A DNA stretch of 64,000 nucleotides from Dicaeum eximium (GCA_013396995.1 VWZP01005252.1:357007-421006); one strand, 5' to 3'; positions 13,244 to 27,906 are shown, counted from the first letter of the stretch. A program made the numbers and translations. Notes: generated from the sequence alone by a model not told the origin.

Positions 13244-16200
13244 CATTTTTCTTGGTCATCCCCCAGGACATAAGATTTTACTGGCCTTGATTATTTGACT
13301 TGTTGAAGCTGGATGTAAAAGCCCTTGGAAAAAATTGGCTAAAATGTTCAGCAATTCCTTTTAGACACAGAGATTTTGCTCAAGGTACTCAAGCCTAGAA
13401 ATACCAATTTTTCTCCCAAGGGAAAATGGAATTTTTAGCAGGACTTCCTGACTGCTGCTGGTGGGGATGTTATGGGGACAGTCACCACTGTGGCAATTCT
13501 CTGATGCCTCTCATGACCTTTGCTGAAAAGTAGGAAGTTGCAAAATGCCTGAAAACATAATTAATATCAGTAAAGTTATGATTGGTACTTTAAAACATTA
13601 GCAAATTTTCAACTATTCCAGGTAATGAAACCTTCCAGAGTCTTTTAATTGCCTTTGTTATAGAGTTGGAGCTGGTTGTACCATCACCAATTCCAGCAGG
13701 CTGAATACTCCCGTGGCAGGTGGTGAGGATAACCCAGCTCTCCAAGACCATGAGGCTGTGGAACTGGGAGCAAGCTCCATCAGCTTCAACTCTCTCATAG
13801 TAATTTACTAGATAAATGCAATTAAAAAAAAAATCTATGGTTAAAAAAATAAAGTTATAGAATGTTATCTATTTCTCCCTAATATCCCTTGGACTTGTTA
13901 CCCAATTTCAACCCATTTGTCAGTGCATTGAAAGATATTAAGTGCTCATAAGTCTTAGGAAAAGAGGTGCCTGGGTTCAGGAAAATGATTAAGGAAAATG
14001 ATTTTGTCAGTGCTCCCACTGGAGCTGCTGTATGAGCTCATCCCCTGTGAGACATCAATAAATGGAGTCAGCCAGTCCTGAGCTTTATGTCCAAGGGCTA
14101 CGTTGGTTCTGCTGCTCACGGGACTCTACTTCTGAGAATGATTCATCTCCCTCCTGCACTCCTACACACACAGGCACTTTCCCTGCTCTCACCACAAACA
14201 CTGCTCTGCAGGAGGATGATACCCTCCTGATCTCTTTTTCTGTGTCCCCTTTATCTTTGGGTAACAGGCATCACCTCTTCGTTCTGTCCTCCCCTGCTCT
14301 GATTTATGCCATCCAGATCTTCCTAATTCCCAATCCCCTTCATTAAGTAGTGGTATTAAGGTGATTGACTGTGCACGTGCTTCCTTTTTTTCTGGTCATA
14401 TTTAAGTTTTGCCAACAAATGTCCCCAAAATACTGTTACTGTTGCTTTAATGCTTTTTCAACATTATATACTATTGCTTCATCCATTTTTAATTCCAGTT
14501 AGGGCCCAGTTCTGCAACTTTGCCTCTGTGCATGTAAAATTTTTCTGAAGGCCTTTAGAGTATTTCTCTTTAGGGTCTATTGATTTGAAAATCACCTTCT
14601 TATCAACAGCAGATACCAGTGAAAAATTAAATCAGACCTCTACTTCTGCTTGGATGACTTATAGAACATTCCTTCTGCCAGTTCATTTTTATTTTTTTTC
14701 CACACTCTTTATTCTTCAGAAGAAATGGAGCAGAGGGCAAAGCTGCAAGCTGGCTCATGGCTGTACTTCCCCAAAGTGCAGAGGTGTGGGTACGCCTGTT
14801 AGGGACACAGGGGTTCAATCTCTTATGGGGATCTCTGGCTTATTTTTCCCTAGAGCTTGTGTAATGTTTCCCTTTATATTTCCTCTCATGTTTTCATCCT
14901 GCAGTTTGAGGTAAAATCATCCTGAAGTCTCCCACGTCCTCCTTGGCATCTTTGCTCGCTGTCATCTCAGCTCTTCTGAACCTTCCATTACTTGGAAACC
15001 CCCTTCCACCTTCTTTAGTGTCTCTCACCTCTTTTGCACAAGCCTGTGACCTTCTGCCCCCCTGGCTTTCATTATTCACCAGGCTTTGGCTATGTCAGAT
15101 GTTGAAATCTCCTCTGTGTGCAGAAGCTGTGAGTTCCCCTTTCCAGGTTGTCATGGTTCTTGTAAGAAAACAACTGATCCTGTTCCTACTGCAAATTGCT
15201 GTGGGACCATTTGGGGCAACCCAGCCTCCTGATCTGAGATCAGATTAAGGCTAGAACTAAGCAAAACTGGGCCTCAGGCTCTGGGGATCCTGAATCCAAA
15301 TTTGTGTATTATGGCAAGATGAGAAATCATCAGGCAGATGCAGAGTTTTATTCCAGCACTATCTCCAGCCTTGGTCATACCCAGCAACTTCTCAACAGCC
15401 TGTACTGTGATATTCAGTATGAGCCATCAATATGCCACAGGAAGGGATCAGGAAAGAGTGAGAGTCCTCATTGAGGTCTCTTGAATGGCCAACAATTTTA
15501 GATTAAATTACTAAAACAGACCTTCCTAGGAAGGTGGCAGCTGCCCACGCAGCAGAAGGCAAAGGGCTGCACATGGTACCCACGTGTACCTCGAAGAAAA
15601 CCTCATCTCAACTCCAAAAAAACCCAACAGATTAACCTTACAAATAAAAAAGTTTGTGTGTCTGAAGTGAGACAGACAAAGAGAGGGAAGCTAGCTTTTT
15701 TTGTTTGTTTTTGTAATATTCTTTATTGGATAGGAAGTGCTCTCTAGGATTTTCAGAAAGCGACTCTCAAGAGGAGCTGGGCTTGTAAGATCCTGAGCAA
15801 CTGAGTGCAAATTCATGTTTCTCCTTGTAGCCTTCTCCAAGGACAGCCTGTTTGCTTTTTCATGAAGCTGACTTTTTTTCCTGCTCCCTCTGCTCTGGGC
15901 TCTTCAGGGCTGTCCCTCTTGCCATGCAGCCAGTTCTGCTGGCCACATCCTCAGAGCTCCTGCACACAGCTCCTCATCACCTGCTGTGGTTTGCTCACAG
16001 TGCTGATCCCATGGCAGCACCCACTGCAATCCCCTGGAGCAGTGTCTCCAAAGAGCTGCACAATTTTAATCCAAGTGTTTTAAGAGTGTTTTGGGAGTGC
16101 ATCTGAAGGAGCAGTGCTGGGCTGGGTTTGGCAGATTTGCAGGTAGCAAGCTTGGGTGGGTGCAGATTTCTGCCTGAGTAATTAATCCATCCCAGAAGCA

Positions 16201-16723
16201 CTATTTGAGGCTTGGGTGTCAGAGCAGATTTTGTTGAATTTTGATATTTCCTGTAACTTACACATCTCATGCTTGCCCAGTGATGGTTTCCTCCGCTCTC
16301 TGGAACCATACCACCTTCCTCTCACTGGCAAGTCGTGGCTCTGTGAACATGTTAAATCTCTCATCCCATTCCAGAGTGTTTTCATCCCTCCAGCAAAGTG
16401 TTTGTAATCTTGTCACCCTACCTGGTTTGATATTCCAACACCTGGCAAGGGTGAATAAACTCACCTTGTATCAGCTCCTGGTTAAGGGAAAATGGCACAT
16501 GACACACCCAGTGAAACAAAGCACTGAGTAACAGGCACATTTAAAATGTAGGTCTCAAACTCCAGGGATTGTGGGTTCTGCAAAACCATTTCCATCCCAA
16601 GAACTCATCCCAAAGCTACAAGTCATTGAAGCAAGGTGGGAATCCTGAGGGAAGGGGGGACACCCTGGATAAATGAGGCAGCCCCAGAGGCTGCCCTACA
16701 CTTTCAACATTGTGTGATGAGCT
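13244..16723. other. Unique non-coding DNA
   Basis: No gene, RNA or transposon recognised. The short open frames here lack domain features and overlap one another. Confidence 0.55.
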
Positions 16724-16745
16724 AAGAAAGAAAGAAAGAAAGAAA
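16724..16745. repeat. (AAAG)n tetranucleotide microsatellite
   Basis: About five AAAG/GAAA units ending in an A-rich tail. Confidence 0.85.
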
Positions 16746-19700
16746 ATAAAGCAAGAAAAGTCTGTTTCTTGTGGCAGTGACACGGTGGTGTTTGGGAAAA
16801 CTCGTGCACGTGTGGCTCCATGTGCAATTGTGAGGGAATTTACTGCAACTGTGAATGCAGTCCCAATTAGTAGGGTGAAAGTGTGGGCCTGAAGTTTCCA
16901 AGTACAAAAATGCCATTTTTACCTCTGTTTAGGGGAATAAAAAAGGACACTAAGCTGCAGTGGTTCCCATTTCTTGGCAGGAATGGTAGAATTTTGTCAC
17001 AGCACAAATTTGTGAATCCCCTTAGGGCGTTATTGCTCATGCACCAACAGCCGTGAGGTGATTCCAGCTTCTTTGGCAAAGTGACCACTCTCTGTAGACT
17101 CTGCTCTGTAAAAATAAACTGAATGGGGTAGTTCTTTCCCTTCAGATTTTTCTCACTCAGGAAACACCTATGCCCAAATCCTCAGCTGGTGTAAATCTGC
17201 AAAGCTCCTCCAATTTCAGTAATGCAATGCCAAGTTCCTCCATCAGAGAATGTGACCTGTTATTTTGGCTGAGCCTGTAAATCACCAATTCTGTGTTTTT
17301 GGACCAATTGTTAGGTAGCTAATCCTCCAGTTTGCACATGTGGACAGTCTGAACGCTCCCATGTGAGTTTTTGCCTGAGCAAAACTGTAGCCAACACAAA
17401 GTGAGTGGGCAAGACCTGGGTGTGTAATCCAAAGCGTGCAAACGTGGAGGCTGAGCTTAGCTTTTCCCCAAACACAGCCCTTCAAATCCCTGCAGCCTCC
17501 TCACACACGAAACCCACACGCAGAGTCCCTCAAAACCACACTCACAAAACCAGCTGTAAGAGAAGAAAAGACAATGAGGTGCATTGTGGAGGCACAGTCA
17601 GTCACATCTCCCCCTCTGCTCCCCGCCCTGAGCTGGGACTCAGCTCTTAGGGGAGCACAGGGAAAACATGCACCCACAGGAATGACTCAAATAATCCCAC
17701 TCCCTTAAATCCCATAGGATTTTGGTGTCTTCAGTGTGGGACTTCCTTTCCATTCCAAAACAATATGTTAGATTGAAGTTTTAAGGGAAAAAAGGAAATT
17801 TATTTTTCTGGGCATTTTTTTCAACCTCGTTGCATTCTCCCAGAGAGAGGGAAGTAATTTTTACAGCAACAGACACATATTAGGCCTAAGAATTGTCAAC
17901 AGTGGAGCCTAAATTGAAGATGATGTGCAGACACCTTCAGCTGAGGTCAGTGGAGGCTCAGCTGTACCCAGAGGAAAAAAGAGGTTTCCTACCCAGGGAC
18001 TTAAACCCTAAACCAGTACGTTTCTCATTAGCAAAAAATAGTGCAGGGTTTTTACTTTAATGGTTTGACTCATTCCTGAGAATAACTGTCCAAACTACTC
18101 AGAAAAATCAGAATTATCAGCTGGCTTGCTAGAGCCCAGTGTATCCAGCAAAGACATCCCCTGCAGGCTCATCCCCTGGCCATTGTGGAGGAGCTCACCT
18201 GTGTAGTTAGGTGCAGAGTTTTATTTAATGATGAAATGTTGGAAAGAGTCAGGAGCCATGGAACAAATACCTGTGGGATCAGGTGTGCCCACTGAGCACT
18301 TCTGAGCTGCTCAGAGGAGCAGAGCCCTTCCTGGTTGATTCTGGTTCCTGGTACCAGTCACCATGTGAGGAGTCAAGAGCAGCTCTTCTTCTGTTATTTC
18401 CACTTTTCTTCTTCCAAGCAGCCTGGGGTCATGATGTGCCCAGGACTCAAAGCCTGTTCATGAACACAGTGCTGGGACTATGAGATCATTGTCTTTTATG
18501 ACTGGAAAAGCCAAAGGAGGAAAAAGGCAGCTTTGCTCCCACATCCAACACCCAAGGACACATTCCTCATGGTGCCATTTCTGCCACCAGGAAGGGCACA
18601 GGAGCAGTGAGTGGGCTCTGGGCCATCTGCATCCCTCAGTGGAGCACCTGTGGATGGGCAGAGGGTTTGCTGAGACCAAGGAGGACAGGGTGTGACAGAG
18701 CCCTGGCTTGCTGCTGCTCCCAACAAACACAGCTGCACTGAGAAGGGAACAAGGTGATGGCATCATGGCATGGTGCCTCCTGAAGCTGCCTGTGCCAGGC
18801 TCCCCAGAGCCCCACATGGGGCAGGACCTGGGAAAGAGAGAGACATTCCTTGGCCCCTGCAGCAAGCACAGCTCATTTGGGGTGTCTGGAAAACACAGAC
18901 CTGAAAACCATTGGTTGCACACGTCTCTCAGGCATTTAATTAGTTTTGTAGTTCCTGAGGATTTATGAGCCTCCATCCTCACTGATTTTCCTCAATGCAA
19001 CATCAGACAGTGTTTGAGTATGTCCAGGAAGTATTAACATGGGGTAAGTGCTTCTAAAAACATGATGCTTGTCAGAGAGGGTTAAATTTAAAGTAAAGTT
19101 TGGTTTGGATTTTTTTTCTTTTGGTTTATTTTGTTTTTGCCAGAAGCAGTACTCTTGAAGAGTGCAGTAACCTGTCTGTGTCTTCAGAAAATTACAGGTG
19201 TTTAAGTGGGCTGTGCTAAAGGCACACTGGGAGATAATTTGGGCACTTGCTACCCCTCCAGGTTCTGCTGCTGTGGCTGGGACTGCTCCTTGCCCCATCC
19301 CTGGGCTGTGCTGGCAGATGCTCTGCAGGTGAGGGTCCCCACCCTGCTGGGCAGGTCCAGGCTGAGCTGGGCCTGGGGATGATGTGCTGAGATGTTTGCT
19401 GGGGCTGCCTGTGCAGCTGCAGCTCAGGACCCATCCTGAGCACTCAGCATCATCACAAACCCCATTCTGACCTGTCCTAGAGTGCTGTGGGTTCTTCTCT
19501 CCCTTGTCTTGGTGGCTTCTGATTTACACTGCTTTAACTCCCAGCTGGTCTGCTACTTCTGAGCAAACCCACTGCAAATGCCATCAATTAAACAGAAATG
19601 CTGCCTGCAATTGGTAGCCTGGTCTGCCAAAATAAAAAGGGTGAAAAGATCATACCCTTCTTAGAAAGGTTATCCTCAAGTCTTCTACTCTCCTTTCTGC

Positions 19701-22700
19701 CTGCCAGCCAGAAAATATTATTGCCAGTGTTGTTCCTCTTTTTAAAAAGATCTAGAAGCACAATACGTTGCTTAGAAGAAATTATCTGGTTTAATCTTCC
19801 TCCCCATTTTCTCCCCTTTTACATTTTTAAAATGTACCCTTAAATATGCAATTCCATCCTTAAAGCTGTGTCTTAATGCCAAGCTAGAGCAAGGATGTCA
19901 ATCAGAGCCTGTCAGGCCACCAAAGACTCAGAGTGACCTCAGCAAGCCCTGCTCAGGCAAACACCTCCTTGTCCTGCACTGCTGCAGTGAGGATTGAGTG
20001 GAGGGACACTGGGGAGGGTTACAGGCAAATAAAAATGCTGTAGGGAGTCTTGGTGGGAAGTTTCCTTCTGGGACACCTCAAACAGCTGCTTAGCACAAAT
20101 ATTAATAACCTGCAAAAAGAATAAAAGGGATGGGAGAAGAAAAACAAGAGGGCTTGCCTGAATTCCCAGTCGGGTTTTGCACACACCAGTGATGATGATT
20201 CACTGTCTGGTTTTCACTTTGTTCAGTTTCCTAACTCTGGTAAAGCTCTGCCTGTCCTTTCACTTTATGTGAATTTTAAGGTTTTTTTAATCTGGCTACA
20301 TTATTAGCAATGACCCAAACTCCAGAGAACTTGACCCACACTTTCTCTCTGTATATTTAATTTAATTTCATCGACTTATGATAGAAATTATTTGAGTGCT
20401 TTAAGGGAGCAAATGAGAAAAGCATTATTACAGTTTTGTCAGATCTCACCTTACCCCTAATAGGGCATTAACACTGGAAAGCTGATCAAAGATATCCTCT
20501 TGGAAAGAGACGTAGCAAAATGAAATCAACCTCCTTCATTCCCTTCCTGTTTTTGCAGACATCTTCCAAATTAAGACTGTCACCAAATATGTCAATTAAA
20601 CTATGGCAGGCCTTACAGGGATGCTGCTCCCATTCCTGCTGCACCCCCTATCCCTGTGTGTGCTACAGGAGAGTGGCACCAGCGTGACTCCCCACGGCTT
20701 TGATGGGGCAGGGTCTGCTCCTTTTTGCTGCTGATGGCAAAAGCGTGGCTCTGATAACCCTGACAGGGAAAAGAAGAGGCAGGATCAGACCTGCACACAT
20801 TTCTTATGCTATTTTTTACCCTTTGTGACTCTAAACCAAGCCACAAGGCAGCCAGGGGGGAGGGCAGGGCGGCTCCTGCATCTGCTGCCGCCAGCACAGG
20901 ACGAGGGAGCAGATTATCCCTGGAGAAATCACTGCTGGACTGTCAGAACCTACAGCTAACTTCCTGGTAAGCCACATTTTTCCTGTAATGGTTTGGTTTT
21001 AGTCAGAAACAAAACACTACCTTGTGTTTGGCTACAAGGAGGGAGGGCGGTTGCTCCTCTCGTCTCACTTGCTGGGAATTTTTTTTCTTTTTAAATTCAG
21101 AACAGCAACATCTTTACAAAAATCTGCATATTTTTCGCAGCAGATCACTGATTTGGTCCCCAAACTTTCAAGCTGAATGTTTTAATAGTCTCTGGATGTT
21201 GTGACCTGCAGCCAGAGGGTTCTCATGCACATCTTGTGCTTCCACCATGGGAAAAGTGCCCATGGCAGGTCCTGTGTTCAGGTCCAGCTAATCTCTTTGG
21301 ACTGTCCCTCCTGCACCTTTCAGAGGTGATGCTGTCACCTCAGGAGGGCACCCACTGTGAGGTGTTTGCTGTCCTCTCCCCTCAGCACCCAGAAAACAGC
21401 CCTGACTCCCAGAGAGCAATGCTCAGCCTCAAAGGGATGATTTTAATAAGACTTTCAGTTTAAAGGGGGAATAAAATCACATTTTCTTCTCATCTCAGCC
21501 TCTGTTTCCTTCAGCTCTCAGCAGGCAATGGCTTGGGATACTTATTGCTTTCAGTAATTTCTTTCAGGACCCCTTATTTTTATTTTATGCAGAGCCTAAT
21601 GCAAGTGTCTCCCAGTTCCAAAGGAGGAAAATTAATTTGTTTCCTCTCGATAGCAAAGTGCCATCAAACTGAGCTCTAGATAGTACACACCTGGGCAGTG
21701 GCCTGGGCCTGCAGTCCTGCAGGGCTTCTTCAGGAACAAGCCTTGGTGAATAATTTATTTTTCAGTTTGGCTGCTGGGAGTCAAGGGGAAATTCAGTTTA
21801 ATTCAGACCCAGTCTCCCTCCTTCCCTGCACACACATATGTGTTTTTGCTGCACTTAACCAGGCTGCACAATGGGGAGTTTTGCTGCTCTAAGCCACATT
21901 GTATGTCATTTTTCTTGTAAGTTTTTATATTTCTGTCTTCAGTGCTGAGCTTTAAGACATCAGCTATGCAGAGGCCACTCTCTGCATCCAGCCAAGATGA
22001 CACATAAATGTAGAATCCTGGGGACAAGAATTTGCTTGGGTTGCCATTCCTTCCCTGCTTGCTGCTGCAGCCAGACCCGGGGCTGTGGGGGGTGGCTGGG
22101 GCAGTGGTCAGGGGGTGGATGGTCACTCTGTGGAGAGGGAAGTGCCCATGTGAAGGGGACAGGAAAGTCCTTCGAGTTCTGTGCAAAGAGGAATCAGCCA
22201 GGAGTCCCAGAGCTCACCCAAGCGTTTCACTTCCTCCAAAATGGGAACTGGGGGCTCTTACTGGCAGTGGCCTGTGCAGCCCCTGGGAGCTAAGCTTGGT
22301 GTGTGACCCTGTTTTGAGAGGTGAGGAGGGATCTCTTCGACCCTGTACATGTTCTTCTGTCCAGGGCTAGAGCCCTGGAGTTCAGTGAGTAAATCTATTG
22401 CAAAAGGAAGATTCTTGCCATTGCTAACGTGGCCTGATGGGGCTCCTGGAGCACTCCACAGGCACCAACTTGCTGCTGTTCTTTACAGAAAAATGGCTGA
22501 AATTTTTAGCCCAACATCCTCCATGACCACTTTATTCCTCTGCAGTGCAGTGTAGTGGTTATTTTCCAGCCTACATATGCTATGTTGTACCATTAATGGA
22601 TTTCTGTGCCTCCTTGAAGCCTGAGTTTTGCTGGGCAAGGCAGGCACCAAGCCCTCTGGGTCTGCCCATGTGGAGGAGGCTCCCAGATGATCCCAGGCTC

Positions 22701-24850
22701 TGTGCCATGCCTCTCCTCATGGCAGAAACACAGCCTGTGCTGTAGTGTCTCACCCATGCTTTGTGTAATGGCATTTATATTCCCTCAGCAGCAAGCAGTG
22801 GCTCAGGACCGATATTTTGGAGGGATAGTTATTAGAGGAATTCCTGATAGAGGAAGTGCTCCTTGCACCCCAGTTCATGTCACTCTTCACTGGGCCACGT
22901 CTCAGAGTAACCCAAGGTAAGAGGATGGAAAACCACGTGTATCCTGTTTCATGGTGCTCCTCAGTTTCCACAGCATGCCCCATATTTCAGCAGAGCCTGG
23001 GAAAGTTCAGCACCCTCCTGTCCTCCAGTGCAGCAGAAAGTTTCAGGGGCCTTCCCAGTTCAGCTCGTCCAGAAGGAACAGCATTTTACCAGGGGAAAAA
23101 CAATGCAGGTTTAGTCACGTACTTTGGAGGTAAAAGATACTCAAAACGAGCTGTTCAGTTTTCCCTTAGCAAAATTAAACTGAACTAAAGCTTCCCCAGC
23201 TGGGTTGGCCCAGCACTGAACTTCTCTCTGGTGAAATAGGGCTACATGTGTCACTGCACCAGTAGGATGCTGTTTTGAAATGCGACCTACTAAAGCAGGC
23301 TCTGTAAGAGTTTTCAAAAACAGAGGGGCTGATTTCTCGTTACTTTGTGAAGTTATTTACAGCTAAAGTGCCTGTTCTGGGTTACCTGGGGTCACTGAGT
23401 GTCTGAATACCAGACAGGTGAGATATGTGTGTATTATCTCCATTTTTTTTTACGCTGCCTCCCGTAAAAGGAATATTTTGTATATAACCTCTCCTTGCAT
23501 CACACTGGGGGAATTCACCACTCTGTGAATCAAAGCCCAGGTGAGCACCAGAAGAGATCACCAAGGGAGGGTGTGGTTTTTTATCACCAAATGGTTTTGA
23601 GAACAGGTTAGACAAAAAAGGATCCCCATAAGGAGACCTGATCCTGCCTTTGGGAACTGAGGTGAGCTACATGCTTCTCCTAGTCCCTTCCAGACCATTT
23701 TCCACAGCTCCAAGCCTGGAATTAGAGCAGGAAGGAGAATTTGGCTCTCTGAGTGTTTAGGTACTCTGTGAGTTCTGAATTTAACACATCATGTAGTCAG
23801 GAAAGCACCTAGCACTGAGGATGTTGCCATGAACTAGGCTTTTCCCTGCAGTACAGAAGTGCCGCTTTGCAGCTCCTGTGGAGTTCTCCTGCTGAGGACA
23901 GGGCAGCATCACCAGAGCTCAGAATCAGCCTGAAAAGAGCTTGGGCAGCACCCACACCAACCTGGAGGGGCCCTGCTGTAACTATGGGCTCCCAGAAAGG
24001 AGCTTTTCCTTTTTCTCCCCCAAACCCGGATTTGTTCCCCTCCTGTCAGCACCCAAACGTGGATGTCAGGCACAGCCTCAAGCTAACACTGAGCTCCCTG
24101 ACTCATCAGCAGGGACTGTGCTCACCTTGCCTGCCCCCTTGGCACCTGGAGAGCCTCACCCAGTCTGCTCTGAGTCCTTAACTCCTGTTCCATCAAGGGC
24201 AAAGCCCTCGCCCGACCTGCAGAGAGGAAAGGTGACAGCAGGACCAAGGGCATGGCTGCTCCCTATGGCCAGGGGTGTGCAGGCTGCACAAGTTGTCTCG
24301 AGGGCACTCACACACCATTTCTATCCCCAGTGAATTGGACCTGACTGCCCCATAACTCCCAGAGTGACAAAGTGACTAAGCCACCCCCTGCCCTGACTCC
24401 AGTAGTCAAAGACTTTTTTTGTACATTCATATCTGCTTTGTAGTTTTACTTTTCCCAGTTTTAGCCAAAAAAACCTATTTGAGCAGAAAGCTGCCTTCAT
24501 TTATATCCCTGTAATACTGCTTAGCTTTTATCCAACACTTTTTATTGTCAGAGCTGAAAGTGATTTACCAAGAGGGTCAGTATTTCCTCCCTCTGCCCCC
24601 ACCTCGCCTTTCCTGGGAAAACTGGGACACAAAATAATTTAGCATAAGTTGTATTATTATGGATTCACACTTCTAAAAATTAAAGGACCACAAAAGTGCT
24701 TTTCTCTTGATTGCACACACACTGGCATATGCAAAATTATCTTCCTAAAAAATTATGATTTCTTGTCATCAATAACACTGTAAAAGTGACTCTCTGGAAG
24801 ATAGTGCTCCATAAATCTGAACCATTCACTCCTGCATCTGCATTTTCTTT
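16746..24850. other. Unique non-coding DNA
   Basis: No exon recognised. Open frames of up to 174 residues (18458-18982 minus) lie in GC-rich stretches and are matched by frames on the opposite strand. A G-rich run at 22079-22115 has four G tracts with one long loop and could form a loose quadruplex. TTCAGCACC near 23008 is only the left half of a REST site. Confidence 0.55.
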
Positions 24851-24982
24851 TTCTTTGAAAAGTTTTGTGGTAGTGGAGAAATAAAGCCTACAAATTCAAA
24901 TTAAACTGGTCTCCAGCTAGNTTCTTTGAAAAGTTTTGTGGTAGTGGAGAAATAAAGCCTACAAATTCAAATTAAACTGGTC
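24851..24982. other. Assembly gap (N at 24921) flanked by a 61-bp identical repeat
   Basis: Positions 24851-24911 and 24922-24982 are identical. They are separated by nine bases and a single N. This pattern is typical of two contig ends that overlap but were not merged. Real sequence here may be one copy, or a tandem duplication with an unknown amount missing. The single N does not give a reliable gap size. Confidence 0.85.
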
Positions 24983-27820
24983 ATAGGAGAATACAATCCA
25001 AAAGTAGAAAGAGGCAATGAAACCTCACACCAGAGGCATGAAAGAGGCAAGTGCAGACCCTCTGGAGCTGTAGAGCTGGGTGGTGGATTAGTCAGAAGGA
25101 GGCACAAGCTGCTAAAGAGAGCAGCCCCCACTGCCCTTCAGTGTACTAATTAATCAGGCATAAAAAACTCATCAAGGAGCAGTCCAGCAACGGGAACCAG
25201 ACTGAAACAAGGTTATCCTGAAGGTTAAAGACACGGGATCTACTTTAATTCCTTAAAAAAACCAAACCAAAATCCCTCTTGCCTTCCTTTCCTGACACAT
25301 CACTTGAGCCATCCCCCTCTTGCAGGGGAGGTGAGGTTGACATTTGTCACTGAGGCCTTAAATCTTCTTTGGAGGGGAAAGTGAACCACAAGTGCTCATA
25401 CTGAGGATGGCTCATCAGCTCTGCTTTTCATTTCCCTGTCCTTTGTTTTTCAGCCTGGAGCTGTGCTTACATTTACATCAGTGGCCCTTGGTAGTTCCCT
25501 GGCTGTTGCCTTTTCATTTGCTTCACCAAAGCTCAGCTCTCCAGGCAGAGTCCAAAATGAGTCCCTGCATCCAGGAGTGCTCAGGTGAGCATGGTGGGAG
25601 CATTCAGTTACAGAGGTTTATCCACTCTTGTGATTGCTGGTGTACACCCAAAAGCTCAGTCATCACCAGAGGTGCTCAGCACTGGGGAGCAGGGTCTTGC
25701 CTTCAGTTTTGTGAAATGTTGAGGTCTGTGTGGAAAAAATAATTGCATCAAATGGCAGAGTGGTTTTGGGGCCTCTGTTTTTTCCAAGCTTTATGTGCTT
25801 GAAGAAGGCTTTTTTTAACCATTCTATCACAGGTACTTCACTTCCAGGTGGGCATGAGAGGTGAGCAGCTGTGCTTTTCCCCAGCATGTTTCTGTCTCCT
25901 GTGAATCTCTTCAGACTGTCCAAGGGAAGCAAATGCTGCTCCACCTTGGGCCAAAGGCTTTATCTACATCTAGCTAAGATAGGACTCCACAAGGACAGCC
26001 TGAAGCCAAGCACCTCATGCTGGTATCCTCTTTAAGGGCAGCCAGAACTCAACCCAGGCTGTGTGATCTGGCAAATCCCATCTGGTCCTTTGCAAATGGG
26101 CCCCAAAACCTTTTTGTCCACCCTACACTGGTCAGAGTGGGGGCTGCAAGGCAGAGCATGGAGTTCCAGGGATAAGCAGGCTGGGGATAAACCCAGGATC
26201 ACTCCCAGTGCCAGCAGGGTCACCCACAACCAGCCCCAAGGTGCTGCCATGGGTAAGGGAAGTGTAAGGGAAGCAAACACTGCCTCAGGTGCCACGCTGA
26301 GTTTGTGTTCACAGGGCAGAGCACCTGCAGGCAGCTGATCTTTGCTGGAACAGTTGGGAAATCTTGAGTTTCAACAAATGCATCTGAGAAAGAGCATCAC
26401 CTCCAATGCCCAAAGAGAAAATTCACTGCTTGGGTATAACTTCAGTGTTGACTGGTGTTTTCAAAATGTGGAGACCCACCAACATGTTAGGCAGAAATGT
26501 AATGACTTGCAAAGAAGTAAAAGATCTTGTGCATTGAATAGAAAGATTTTATCACCAACAACTGGCTCTACAAACAAGATTCAAAAAGATGTTGATGCAC
26601 TTGGAGCATGCCCTTAAGGTACCAAACATGCATCCACATTCTAAGGCAGCACTGGCAAGGAGGAAGAAGTGTCTGAGAAATAGAACCATAAAGAGACAAC
26701 AGCTGTTCCAGCATCACAGCTGCAACAAATTAAGAAGTGTCAAGGCACTGTTTTCATCCTGTGAGTGAAGGGAGGGAAGGAATGGATGCACACCTGACAA
26801 AAAACTTCATGCTGACTGATTTAGGCTCAGCTCATAAGTTGTAAGAACCAGTTAGCAAAAAAGTGATCAGCTAAGGTTGATCATCAGCTGTGCTTGGAAT
26901 TTGTAAAGGTGTTATTGTTATTTTTCACTATTAATAATAGCATTGACAGATAATATAGTTTGCTATCTCTGGTCTTCAAAGACTAAAGTTTCTTTCCTTT
27001 TAAAACTGTCAAATATTATCTTGCTTTAAAGACATCACAGGTTGCTGGCTTTTCTGGCTCTTCTGATACTCTGCTACATAAGTAGTTTTATTTCCACTGA
27101 ACACAGCAGATCCTTCCCTCTGGACCCAAAGTAAAACCTTGGAAAGAAGGGAAATGTGTATTCCTTCCTTGCCAAATGAGCGGGTGAGCTGATTTTTTTC
27201 CCCTCCTCGTTGCCATTGTTTCTCTGTCATTAGCTCTCTGTAAATAAGCTTGGCAAGGTCTTGTTTTGGAGCTGCCTTTGCCTGTTGGGCTGCAGACTTC
27301 ATGGAAAAGGGGTGAACTAAAGGTGCACTTTCCTAATGGAGATGCTGGGAAGGATGGGTGGTCTTTGAGGGCACAGCCTGCCCAAACACAGGCTGTGCTG
27401 TAGGAGTGACTGGCACTGTGAGTGACACGTGGGGAGGGAGGAAGAGCAGGATCAGGACAGTCACAACATTGCAAAATGGCAAAGTATCACAAATTGCCAC
27501 TTTTGCACAACATCCTGTACTAAAGCATTTCCAAAGACAGGTAAATTCAGATTCTGCAACACAAATAAATTTATTTTAAGGAATGGAGTCAGCAAACAGG
27601 GAAGAAAAATCCAGTTTTAAGCACATTTTAAATGCCACAGGTACAAACTGCAGTTTGCTTGATTTAAATCCAGACCACAATGATATTTAGGTGGGCTGCA
27701 GTACTGCAAGACAAGTGTCTGGGATACATTCCTCCATATGGCTGGAAGCAGCAGGTCCCTTGCAGCTGCTGCTTGGTGGGGATGCAAATTTAAGTGGCTG
27801 TTCTCATGCCCTTGCTTCCA
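24983..27820. other. Unique non-coding DNA
   Basis: No gene, RNA gene or transposon recognised. Confidence 0.55.
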
Positions 27821-27906
27821 CATCCATCCATCCATCCATCCATCCATCCATCCATCCATCCATCCATCCATCCATCCATCCATCCATCCATCCATCCATC
27901 CATCCA
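27821..27906. repeat. (CATC)n tetranucleotide microsatellite
   Basis: About 21 uninterrupted CATC units in 86 bp. The repeat produces artificial open frames reading Ile-His-Pro-Ser on the plus strand and Trp-Met-Asp-Gly on the minus strand. A pure array this long is likely to vary in length between individuals. Confidence 0.98.

Noticed and set aside
22079..22115. G-quadruplex in a G-rich run
   Set aside because: Four G tracts exist but one loop is 9 nt, outside the usual limit, so it is only a weak candidate.
23008..23030. TTCAGCACC as a REST (RE1) site
   Set aside because: Only the left half-site matches. The right half is absent.
26602..26632. GAGCATGCCC as a p53 response element
   Set aside because: One perfect half-site, but the second half-site nearby fails at two positions.
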